From contig JAATFB010000022.1 of NCBI GenBank assembly GCA_015655415.1, positions 62,001 to 126,000 of the forward strand: 64,000 nucleotides of DNA, given 5' to 3'. This document shows positions 36,255 through 43,211 of the stretch, in pieces (within the stretch, counting starts at the first letter, position 1; each line of letters opens with the position of its first letter). The notes beneath the pieces are model-generated. The model ran no database searches, was not told the DNA's origin, and worked only from the letters and a program-made list of their open reading frames with translations. A program made the position numbers and the translations under genes. The stretch is from Actinomycetales bacterium (lineage in GTDB: Bacteria > Actinomycetota > Actinomycetes > Actinomycetales > Microbacteriaceae).

Positions 36255-37721
36255 ATGAGCTGGTTCGACGCGGACGGGTATGAGCTGTCGCGGCAGGTGC
36301 TGGTGCGGGGCGTCGCCGTGATCTATGTGGTCGCGTTCCTCTCCACGATGGCCCAGTTCCGCGTGCTCCTGGGCGAGCGCGGTCTGCAGCCGGCGCCGGT
36401 GTTCATCCGGCGGATGGGCGACAGGGTGCCGCCGACGCTGTTCCGGTGGCGCTACTCGGATCGGTTGCTGCTCACGGTCGCCGGCATCGGGACCGTGGTC
36501 GCGGCCTCCCTGGTCGCGGGCCTGCCGCAGCTGGGGCCGTCGTGGGTGCCGATGACGGCGTTCCTGCTGATCTGGCTCGGCTACCTCTCGATCGTCGACG
36601 TCGGCCAGACCTTCTACGCGTTTGGCTGGGAGAGCCTGCTGCTGGAGGCCGGCTTCGCGGCATCCTTCCTCGGGGCGAACGACCAGGCACCGCCCTGGGT
36701 GATGATCGTGTTCTTCCGATGGCTGGTGTTCCGGCTCGAGTTCGGCGCCGGCATGATCAAGATGCGCGGAGACCGGGCGTGGCGCGACCTCACCGCGCTC
36801 TACTACCACCACGAGACGCAGCCGATGCCCGGACCGCTGAGCTGGTTCTTCCACCACCTTCCGCGCTGGTTCCACCGGCTGGAGGCCGCGGGCAACCACT
36901 TCGCGCAGCTCGTCGCGCCGTTCCTCCTGTTCGCACCGCAGCCGGTGGCCGGCGTCGCCGCGGCGGTGGTGATCCTGACACAGCTGTGGCTGGTGGCATC
37001 CGGCAACTTCGCGTGGCTCAACGTGCTGACGATCGTGCTCGCGTTCAGCGCGATCTCCGACCCTGTCGCACACCTCGTGATCCCGGCTGCCCCCGCCCAC
37101 GTCGATCACACGGTGACGCCCGTCTGGTTCTCCATCGTGGTCTGCGCCGTCGGCATCCTGCTGCTCGCGCTCAGCTGGCCGCCCCTGAAGAACCTCTTCG
37201 CCCGCGACCAGCTGATGAACGCCAGCTTCAACCGGTGGCATCTGGTGAACGCCTACGGGGCGTTCGGGTCGGTGACGAGGCAGCGCTACGAGGTGATCGT
37301 GGAGGCCACCGACTCCGCCGACCTCGCAAGAGCCGTGTGGCGCGAGTACGAGTTCAAGGGCAAGCCGGGCGACCCCCGCCGGTGGCCGCGTCAGTACGCG
37401 CCGTATCATCTGCGGCTGGACTGGCTGATGTGGTTCCTCGCGCTCGGCGCGCGGGGCGAGAGCTGGTTCTATCCGTTGCTGCAGAGGCTGCTCGAGGCGG
37501 ATCCGGCCACCCTCCGCATGCTCCGTAGCGCACCCTTCGGCACGCGGCGGCCGGCGATGGTGCGCGCGACGGTGTATCACTATCGCTTCTCCAGCTGGAG
37601 CGAGCTGCGGCACGACCACGTGTGGTGGGTCCGGGAGCGCGTCGGCGAGCTCGTGCCACCGGTGGCACTGTCATCGTCGGAGCGCCCGGCGCCCCGCAGC
37701 GACCCGACCGCGCTCCACTGA
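36255..37721 (+). CDS. Lipase maturation factor (LMF) family membrane protein
   Basis: A 488-residue polytopic protein with about nine hydrophobic helices. Similarity to the LMF1/LMF2-type family shows in WESLLLEAGFAA, RWLVFRLEFGAGMIKMRGD, FHHLPRWFHRLEAAGNHFAQLVAPF and the C-terminal YEFKGKPGDPRRWPRQYAPYHLRLDWLMWF. Eukaryotic members fold lipases in the ER; the bacterial role is unknown. The ATG has TAGCGT 9 bases upstream and no Shine-Dalgarno, so it is near-leaderless. It converges on the AI-2E gene across a repeat-rich spacer. Confidence 0.85.
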   Translation: MSWFDADGYELSRQVLVRGVAVIYVVAFLSTMAQFRVLLGERGLQPAPVFIRRMGDRVPPTLFRWRYSDRLLLTVAGIGTVVAASLVAGLPQLGPSWVPMTAFLLIWLGYLSIVDVGQTFYAFGWESLLLEAGFAASFLGANDQAPPWVMIVFFRWLVFRLEFGAGMIKMRGDRAWRDLTALYYHHETQPMPGPLSWFFHHLPRWFHRLEAAGNHFAQLVAPFLLFAPQPVAGVAAAVVILTQLWLVASGNFAWLNVLTIVLAFSAISDPVAHLVIPAAPAHVDHTVTPVWFSIVVCAVGILLLALSWPPLKNLFARDQLMNASFNRWHLVNAYGAFGSVTRQRYEVIVEATDSADLARAVWREYEFKGKPGDPRRWPRQYAPYHLRLDWLMWFLALGARGESWFYPLLQRLLEADPATLRMLRSAPFGTRRPAMVRATVYHYRFSSWSELRHDHVWWVRERVGELVPPVALSSSERPAPRSDPTALH

Positions 37722-37726
37722 CCCGG

Positions 37727-37838
37727 GCCACACGGTCCCGACCGACCCACATGCTGCCGACGGACACACCCTCCCGACCAGCCCACACGATCCCGACCAG
37801 CCCACACTCTGCCGACCGCCCCACACGCTGCCGACGGA
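37727..37838. repeat. Six tandem units of about 19 bp between convergent genes
   Basis: Six head-to-tail units (five of 19 bp, one of 17) close to CCCACACGCTGCCGACCGA fill the spacer directly after the LMF stop codon. Units differ at two to five positions. The last unit forms the left arm of the hairpin at 37821-37869. Confidence 0.85.
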
Positions 37839-37869
37839 GGCAGGGTGTCGTTTCGTCGGCAGCGTGTGG
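37821..37869. terminator. Perfect 16-bp inverted repeat, probable bidirectional terminator
   Basis: CCACACGCTGCCGACG (37821-37836) and its exact reverse complement (37854-37869) flank a 17-base loop, midway between the convergent LMF and AI-2E genes. The left arm is also a unit of the upstream tandem repeat. No strong T-run follows on either strand. Confidence 0.65.
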
Positions 37870-37871
37870 TC

Positions 37872-37967
37872 TCATCGGGCGAATGCGGGGTCGTTCGTGC
37901 GAGTACCGTCTCGTCCGGCGAGTACGGCCTCGTCCGGCGAGTACGGGCTCATCGGGCGAATGCGGGC
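37872..37967. repeat. Five tandem units of about 19-20 bp, second family
   Basis: Five units near TCGTCCGGCGAGTACGGGC (variants TCATCGGGCGAATGCGGGC and TCGTTCGTGCGAGTACCG) lie between the hairpin and the AI-2E stop codon, with starts at 37872, 37891, 37911, 37930 and 37949. They are unrelated in sequence to the first array but have nearly the same period. Confidence 0.8.
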
Positions 37968-37981
37968 TCGGCCCGCACGGG

Positions 37982-39181
37982 TCAGTCCTCTCCCTCCGCT
38001 CGCCGAGGCGTGTCGGGGTCCAATCCGTCGGGCGGCGCCGTGACCTCGCTCTCGTGATGCGGCGCGGACTCCGTGTCTCCGTGCGGGTCGACGGGGGCGG
38101 GTCGTTCGTGCGAGTGCAGCATCGCCGTGATCATCGAGTTCGCCGCGGCGAGGAACGGCACGGCGAAGAGGGCACCGGGCACCCCTGCCAGCCCGGTGCC
38201 GGCCGCCACGCCGACCACGACGGCGAGCGGATGGACCTTGACGGCGCCGCCCACGAGCAGCGGCTGGAGCACGTGCGCCTCCAGCAGGTGCACGCCGAGC
38301 ACGCCGGCAAGCATGACCAGCGCCTGCACAGGGCCGCCGAACACCAGCGCCACTGCCACGGCCACGACACCGGAGACGATCGCGCCGATGACGGGGATGA
38401 AGGATGCCAGCAGCACGATCACCGCGATCGGCACGGCGAGCGGCAGGCCCAGGAAGAAGGCGACGAGGCCGATCCCGACGCCGTTCACGAGCGCGACGAT
38501 GATCTGCACCCGCACGAAGCTGGTGAGGGTGCGCCAGCCGGCCGAGCCCGCCGCGTCCAATCCCGGTGCGGCGGACTTGGGGAAGAGCCGGACGACCCAC
38601 CGCCAGATGCCGGCGCCGTCGATCAGCATGAAGATCGTCGCGAAGAGCGCGACGAGAGAACCGGCGAGCACGTGACCCGTGGCGGTCCCGACCTTGAGGA
38701 CGCCGCCGAGGATGCTCGCCGCGTCCTTCTGAACGAACGCGCCGGCCTTTGCGAGATAGCCCGAGAGCTGATGGTCGGTGATGCTGAACGGCGGCTGGCG
38801 CAGCGCATCCCGCACCCTCTGGTATGCCGCCGTCGACTCCTTCTCCACCTGCGGAAGCCCGACCCTGACCTGCCACACGACGAGCAGCACCAGACCGCCG
38901 ACGATCACGGCCAGCGCCACGAGGCAGACCATGATCGCCAGCCACTTCGGCCAGTGCCGCGCGCGCAACGCGCCGACCGTGGGTGCCACGAGCGCGCAGA
39001 TCAGGATCGCCACGAGCAGCGGCACGACGATGTCCTGGAACACGACGATCAGGTAGATCGCCACACCGGCCAGCGCCACGACGACCAGCAGCCGCCACGC
39101 CCACTCCGACGCCACCCGCACCCCGCGCGGCAGCGTCGTTGCCTCCCCACGGCCCTCAGTGCCCCGACCTGCATCGTTCAT
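37982..39181 (-). CDS. AI-2E family transporter (UPF0118/PerM-like)
   Basis: A 399-residue membrane protein with about eight helices: a pair near residues 25-65, one near 85-105, then, after a soluble loop, several including PLAVPIAVIVLLASFIPVIGAIVSG. The motif PLLVGGAVKVHPLAVVVGVAAG is typical of the family. Members have been linked to AI-2 export and Na+/H+ antiport, so the substrate is not predictable. The ATG (MNDAGRGTEG) follows GGAGGGG; an ATG ten codons upstream is less well placed. The C terminus is acidic and histidine-rich. Confidence 0.88.
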   Translation of the reverse strand: MNDAGRGTEGRGEATTLPRGVRVASEWAWRLLVVVALAGVAIYLIVVFQDIVVPLLVAILICALVAPTVGALRARHWPKWLAIMVCLVALAVIVGGLVLLVVWQVRVGLPQVEKESTAAYQRVRDALRQPPFSITDHQLSGYLAKAGAFVQKDAASILGGVLKVGTATGHVLAGSLVALFATIFMLIDGAGIWRWVVRLFPKSAAPGLDAAGSAGWRTLTSFVRVQIIVALVNGVGIGLVAFFLGLPLAVPIAVIVLLASFIPVIGAIVSGVVAVAVALVFGGPVQALVMLAGVLGVHLLEAHVLQPLLVGGAVKVHPLAVVVGVAAGTGLAGVPGALFAVPFLAAANSMITAMLHSHERPAPVDPHGDTESAPHHESEVTAPPDGLDPDTPRRAEGED

Positions 39182-39379
39182 CTCATGCCCCTCCCCGCAT
39201 CGCCCCACGGACCATCTCGCGCCGATGGGTGCGCCCGAGGCATGTTACGGGTCGCGGGCGCCTCTGCACAGGCCTTGAGTCGGCCAGGACCCGCACCGCT
39301 TGGCATGTCGCGTTCTGTCTAGTCCCCCCTGACTTGCTTGTCGAGAGTGCGCTAGACCACAGTCAGGAAGCGCAGGGAC

Positions 39380-39594
39380 GTGATCAAGAGGCTCAAGGCG
39401 GAAGCCAGGCGGCGTGGTCTCGCCCACAGCGAGTACGAACTCACCGAGCACACCGGCATCCCTGTCGGAACGGTTGCGTCCACGCTCGCACGTCACAGCG
39501 AGATCCACGTCACAGCGAGATCCACGACGTGGCGGCCGGGAAGTTCTTCGACCGACTCGCCGCAGAACTCGGTGAGGGATGGTGGCGTCGATGA
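39380..39594 (+). pseudogene. HicA-like type II toxin gene, broken by a 17-bp tandem duplication
   Basis: The frame starts VIKRLKAEARRRGLAHSEYE and LTEHTGIPVGTVASTLARHSEIH, which resembles HicA-type mRNA-interferase toxins of Actinobacteria. At 39492-39525 a 17-bp segment is present twice in tandem, which shifts the frame. Removing one copy restores the expected ending HSEIHDVAAGKFFDRL, AAELGEGWWRR and a TGA that overlaps the antitoxin ATG. An AGG stands where an ATG would be expected five codons before the GTG, so the original start may also be lost. It sits in an accessory stretch of decayed genes. Confidence 0.65.
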
Positions 39595-39964
39595 GATACA
39601 CGGTGACAGCCGAACGCACCCCCAAGTGCTGGGGCTCCAAGCACAAGGGGCACCCAGCGCGATCAGTCAGGTTGCCCGACTCGACCAGGCGGGCCAGATC
39701 AAGGAAGCGATCGCCTTTGTCGCGGGTGAGGCCGAGGACGAGATCAAGATTCGCCCGCAACTGCCGGAGGCATTCCGTCACCACTTTGCGCACATGGAAC
39801 AGCTCCGTCGCGCGGCCGCGGAAGCGAACTCGGAAGCCGCGCGCGAGGCGAGGGCGGCTGCACGGGCCCTGCGACAGGCCGGCCTCTCTGTACACGACAT
39901 CGGCTTCGCGATGGACGTATCGCATCAGCGCGCCCAGCAGCTTCTCGCTGACACCGCGCCCTGA
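39591..39964 (+). pseudogene. HicB-like antitoxin gene, broken by a 1-base deletion
   Basis: MRYTVTAERTPKCW begins a HicB-type antitoxin fold. The expected continuation VLQAQGAPSAISQVARLDQA and then GQIKEAIAFVAGEAEDEIKI is in a different frame, restored by adding one base near 39633. The C-terminal part (LRQAGLSVHDIGFAMDVSHQRAQQLL) looks like a DNA-binding helix-turn-helix. The ATG overlaps the toxin stop as ATGA. Because both genes are frameshifted, the pair is probably dead; the two shifts together leave one accidental 194-codon frame joining the toxin head to the antitoxin tail. Confidence 0.65.
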
Positions 39965-40104
39965 TGCGTGACCGCCCGAGCTCGACTCGACCGCGCTCGT
40001 CTCCACTGAGCTCGACTCCATCGCGCTCGTCGGGGTGAGCTCACCGTGGAGCAGGCCGTGTACCAGGAGCCATCCGCGCCCCCTCCGTGCACCGGCGGGG
40101 CAGC
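39965..40104. other. Short spacer with a two-copy 30-bp direct repeat
   Basis: Between the antitoxin remnant and the small acidic gene lie two near-identical 30-bp units (39978-40007 and 40008-40036) beginning GAGCTCGACTC, with the start of a third. I see no gene in this stretch. Confidence 0.6.
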
Positions 40105-40308
40105 TCATCCGGACGGGTTGTCGATCGGCATCCCCTTCGCGTCCGTGTCGTGCTCCCGATCGATCCGATCCCCACCGTCATCGTCACCGTCTTGAGATGC
40201 ACCACCGTCTTGAGACACACCACCGGAAGCCGTGTCCTCGTGACCTGTCTCTGATGACGAACCGTCGGGGATGTCGTCCGCGCTCGGGTGCTGGTGTGAG
40301 TGAGTCAT
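40105..40308 (-). CDS. Small acidic, probably disordered hypothetical protein
   Basis: A 67-residue frame starting MTHSHQHPSADDIPDGSSSE, rich in Asp, Ser and Gly (SQDGDDDGGDRIDREHD), with no recognisable domain. A TACGGT box 6 bases before the ATG fits the leaderless pattern of this genome, which is the main reason to accept it. It sits in eroded accessory DNA, so it may be non-functional. Confidence 0.4.
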   Translation of the reverse strand: MTHSHQHPSADDIPDGSSSETGHEDTASGGVSQDGGASQDGDDDGGDRIDREHDTDAKGMPIDNPSG

Positions 40309-40339
40309 GTCGACACCGTAGACGAGGCCTCCGGCATCG

Positions 40340-40435
40340 ACCACGGGGTTGACAGCAGAAGACCACGCTCAGCGAGTTCGGCCAGCACCGTGGTTTTCCG
40401 GGCCTCGACACCCCGGTGATCAGCGCCTGCACCAT
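40340..40435 (-). pseudogene. Possible remnant of a P-loop NTPase gene
   Basis: On the minus strand VQALITGVSRPGK is followed, in a frame shifted by one base, by TTVLAELAERGLLLSTPW. Joined they resemble the ITGxSGxGKTTVLAELARRG start of small actinobacterial P-loop ATPases. A lost A in the GGAAAACC stretch would explain the shift. The upstream region gives only scattered frames. This is a weak similarity judged by eye. Confidence 0.25.
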
Positions 40436-40733
40436 GCAACCAGAACAGGCAGCCGGTCGAGTCGTTCGTCAGGCGATCCGTCCGACGGGTGCGGTCTCGG
40501 ACCTGCTGGGCGGGTGCGGACGAGGACTCGGTTGAGGGTGTACCGCTCGATCCGAGAGACGGCACGGCCGACCTCTTCACGTGAGACTGTGCAAGCACCG
40601 CCTGGCCGCCGGTCTGTCGGTCGCTGAGGCGGAGGCGGAGGCGGGCCAGTCGATCCCGAGTCGGACCCGTCGCCTGCTCCTGGTCTTCCCGGCTCCCGGC
40701 CGTGCAGCAGTCGAGCGCGTCGGCTTTCTGTGC
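40436..40733. other. Accessory spacer without a supported gene
   Basis: About 300 bp before the sugar operon. Frames on both strands are short and arginine/serine-rich with no family resemblance; the minus strand could hold the decayed upstream part of the P-loop remnant. I cannot name anything here. Confidence 0.4.
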
Positions 40734-40760
40734 TAATAATAACGAACGTATCGTAATCAA
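40734..40760 (+). promoter_or_regulatory. Operator/promoter copy 1, identical to the site at 45946-45972
   Basis: A 27-bp A/T-rich segment is identical (reverse-complemented) to the one between the ABC binding-protein and ROK genes. Its core, 40740-40756, is TAACGA-ACGTA-TCGTAA, an imperfect inverted repeat with one mismatch. TATCGT (40749-40754) could be the -10 for the operon starting at 40815. The likely binder is the ROK regulator encoded at 45977. Confidence 0.72.
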
Positions 40761-40814
40761 TCATCGTCCGGGTGCTCCGGCTACCGTGGGGCACCGGCCG
40801 CGAAAGGGCCCAAC

Positions 40815-42371
40815 ATGTCTGCGCCGGTGCTGCCGCGAATCCTCAACGCTGACTTCTCTCTGTCGGGCTGGTTCGATGTGGGAGAGCACGGCGAGGATCA
40901 GGACGCCACCCTCGTGTCCTGGTTCGATAGGACGCAGCGACGCGGCCTGACGCTGTCGCTCGTGTCCGGGGGCGGTGGCTACTCGTCGCAGGGCGACGCG
41001 GTGCGCCTGAGTTACGGCATCGACGCGGGCTCTGCGGCATCGTGGGAAGACTGTGGGTTCCCGGATCCGAAGTCTCGCTATGTCAGCAACTCGCTCACCG
41101 TGTTTGACGGCGCGCTCCATGCGGCGACCACGGACTCGAGCGACCTCTCGAGGAGGGGTGGGGTCTATCGCTATCTCGGCGGCAGGCGCTGGCAGAGCCT
41201 CGGGCGTCCGCAAGGCGTCGATGCTCACGGGATCGGCCCAATGGTCGTGCACGGCGCCTCTCTCTATGTGGCCGCGTGGACCTATGACTGGACGCTCGTG
41301 AACGAGCTGCCGCTTTCGCCGGTTCACGTGTACCGCATGATCGCTCCCGGGGATTGGGAGGACTGCGGTCAGCCGGGAGAGTGCCGCCGGATCAATGGGC
41401 TCGGGAGCTATGCGGGGCGGCTGTATGCTTCGGGCGACGATGACGCCGTTCACGTGTTCGACGGCGATAAGGGGTGGTCGGTGGCCGTGTCGCTGCCCAC
41501 ATACGCGCATCCGCTCCACGTGTCTGACGGCCGCCTGTGGGTCGGTACGGTGGATCCGGGTCAGGTCTGGTCGTTCGACGGCGCGACGTGGCGGCCTGAG
41601 GGCAATCCGCGCGCCGATGGGGTCGAGGCGAGTCAGCTCCACTCCCTCGCTCGGCAGGGCGACGATCTGCTGGTCGGATCGTGGCCGAACGGCTTCGTGT
41701 CGCGCCGGGACCGGGTCACTGGGGCGTGGAACGACCTGGGCGCACCCGCGGAGGCGACCGAGATCAACGCGCTGCAGACGTACAACGGCATGCTTTACGC
41801 GGGGGCGTTGCCCTACGCCGACGTCGCCCGCCACGACGGCGGGAGTCGCTGGACCTCGATTCGCCGCTTCAACACACCCGCCGGTTGGCGTGCAGCCAGT
41901 GTCGCCGAGAGCGGCTGGCGCGACCGCGAGGGCATGAGAGAGAACGAGGGCGCCCCAGGAGATGACCTCATGCGCGAGTGGGGTCGTGTGACGAGCATGG
42001 TGGAGCACGACGGTCGGCTCTTCATCTCAACCGGCAATTGCACGAGCTCGTATCGAGACGACGCGGGAGATGCCCGTCTCGGTGGCGTGTACGCCATGTC
42101 GGCGGGAACGGTCGCGACCTCCGAGTCCGCCATCCCGCCGGGACGCCACCATGTCGTCGCGGTGCGATCGAGTGCGACCGTGCGGCTCTACCTCGACGCA
42201 GAGCTGGTTGCGGAGCGCACGGGGGAAATCGCCGGCGATCTCGGCGTCGATGTCGCGACGCCGCGGACCGGCACCGGTCTCATCGACGAATGCTGGCACG
42301 ACCATGCGCTCTCCGTCGCGGAGGTCGCCGAGCTCGCCTCTCTGCCGCAACCGGCGGGCAGCGACGCGTGA
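40815..42371 (+). CDS. Beta-propeller protein flanked by LamG-like halves, unknown function
   Basis: A 518-residue protein without a signal peptide. Residues 10-70 (FSLSGWFDVGE, ATLVSWFDRTQ) and about 435-510 (HHVVAVRSSATVRLYLDAEL) look like the two ends of a LamG/concanavalin-type jelly roll. Between them are about six Kelch-like blades with repeated W-x-x-x-G and LYVA/LYAG phrases. The ATG has AAAGGG 6 bases upstream. It is the first gene of the operator-controlled operon and is coupled to the next by a GTGA overlap. A carbohydrate-binding or glycan-processing role is inferred from context only. Confidence 0.6.
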   Translation: MSAPVLPRILNADFSLSGWFDVGEHGEDQDATLVSWFDRTQRRGLTLSLVSGGGGYSSQGDAVRLSYGIDAGSAASWEDCGFPDPKSRYVSNSLTVFDGALHAATTDSSDLSRRGGVYRYLGGRRWQSLGRPQGVDAHGIGPMVVHGASLYVAAWTYDWTLVNELPLSPVHVYRMIAPGDWEDCGQPGECRRINGLGSYAGRLYASGDDDAVHVFDGDKGWSVAVSLPTYAHPLHVSDGRLWVGTVDPGQVWSFDGATWRPEGNPRADGVEASQLHSLARQGDDLLVGSWPNGFVSRRDRVTGAWNDLGAPAEATEINALQTYNGMLYAGALPYADVARHDGGSRWTSIRRFNTPAGWRAASVAESGWRDREGMRENEGAPGDDLMREWGRVTSMVEHDGRLFISTGNCTSSYRDDAGDARLGGVYAMSAGTVATSESAIPPGRHHVVAVRSSATVRLYLDAELVAERTGEIAGDLGVDVATPRTGTGLIDECWHDHALSVAEVAELASLPQPAGSDA

Positions 42372-43186
42372 TCGAGCTCGGCAACAGAGAGCTCGCCGTC
42401 TCTGTGCTGCACCCCAACGAGGATCGAGGACTGCTCGGATCGCGCTACAGCGCCGGCGGCTACGTGTTCCAGATCGAGGACGTCCGGCTCGGCCCACTCC
42501 TCACCGGTCCCACGTATCCCGACACCTTCGAGTGGTACCACGGGCAGGGCATACCGGACTCGTTCGCCGCGACGCCTCTCTTCCCGTCCCAGGTCGACGA
42601 CCCATTGGTCCTCGTGCTAGGCGTCGGCACATGCTCTAGGAATCTCTCCTCGGTGGTTCGGTTCGACGAGTGGGTGATCGCGCATTGCGACCGTGACTCG
42701 CTCACGGCATCGGTCATCCACAGGATCGACGAGCTCACGATCGTCCTCACGCGGTCACTCACCCTTGTCGGGCGAACGCTCATCTCGACCACGACCGTCT
42801 CCAACAGGAGCGCGCAGCAGTTCGTGTTCACGTGGTTTCCGCACCCTTTCTTCCCGGTGCCCGAGTCGCCCGAGCTGGTTCGCTTCTCGACGCAGGTGCG
42901 CCTTCCGGAGAAGAGCGCGTTCGGCGTGCGCGACGACGGCTTCATCGTGCGAACGAGCCCGGCCACCGAACCGGGCGAGTACGCCGCGCTCGAGCACCGG
43001 ACCGGTCCCGGCATGACGATCCTGCAGCGGCACCCGACCCTGGGCCTTATCGCCGCCGACATCGACTACGCGCCGTCGCTTCTGCCGATCTGGGGAAACA
43101 GCCGCACTTTCTCCTGGGAGCCACACCTGGACAGATCCCTCGCCGCCGGCGAGAGCACCAGCTGGACCGTCTCGTACTACTTCTGA
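42368..43186 (+). CDS. Probable galactose-mutarotase-like fold protein
   Basis: A 272-residue beta-rich protein (VIELGNRELAVSVLHPNEDRG onward) with features that recall aldose-epimerase/mutarotase-like domains: TFEWYHGQGIPDSF, a mid-protein FTWFPHPFFPVPES and a C-terminal SWEPHLDRSLAAGES. I see no catalytic pair I can assign with confidence. The GTG start overlaps the previous stop as GTGA. It lies 25 bp before the GH109-like gene, so it probably acts on the same sugar. Confidence 0.45.
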   Translation: MIELGNRELAVSVLHPNEDRGLLGSRYSAGGYVFQIEDVRLGPLLTGPTYPDTFEWYHGQGIPDSFAATPLFPSQVDDPLVLVLGVGTCSRNLSSVVRFDEWVIAHCDRDSLTASVIHRIDELTIVLTRSLTLVGRTLISTTTVSNRSAQQFVFTWFPHPFFPVPESPELVRFSTQVRLPEKSAFGVRDDGFIVRTSPATEPGEYAALEHRTGPGMTILQRHPTLGLIAADIDYAPSLLPIWGNSRTFSWEPHLDRSLAAGESTSWTVSYYF

Positions 43187-43211
43187 TGGTCCACGACAAG
43201 GGGAGAACCGA

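Noticed and set aside
37727-37967. CRISPR array
   Set aside because: The units are head to tail with no spacers, about 19 bp long and variable, and no cas genes are nearby.
39380-39964. Single 194-residue hypothetical protein
   Set aside because: Its middle is out-of-frame translation of the toxin end and antitoxin start; it is explained by two frameshifts rather than a real fusion.
39245-40108. Leftward 287-codon frame across the toxin-antitoxin region
   Set aside because: Antisense to both HicAB-like genes, with a low-complexity Ser/Glu/Gly start and no recognisable domain.
41978-42367. Earlier start for the mutarotase-like protein
   Set aside because: The upstream extension is in another frame of the propeller gene and reads as Arg/Gly-rich filler. 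The GTG overlapping the previous stop is the natural start.
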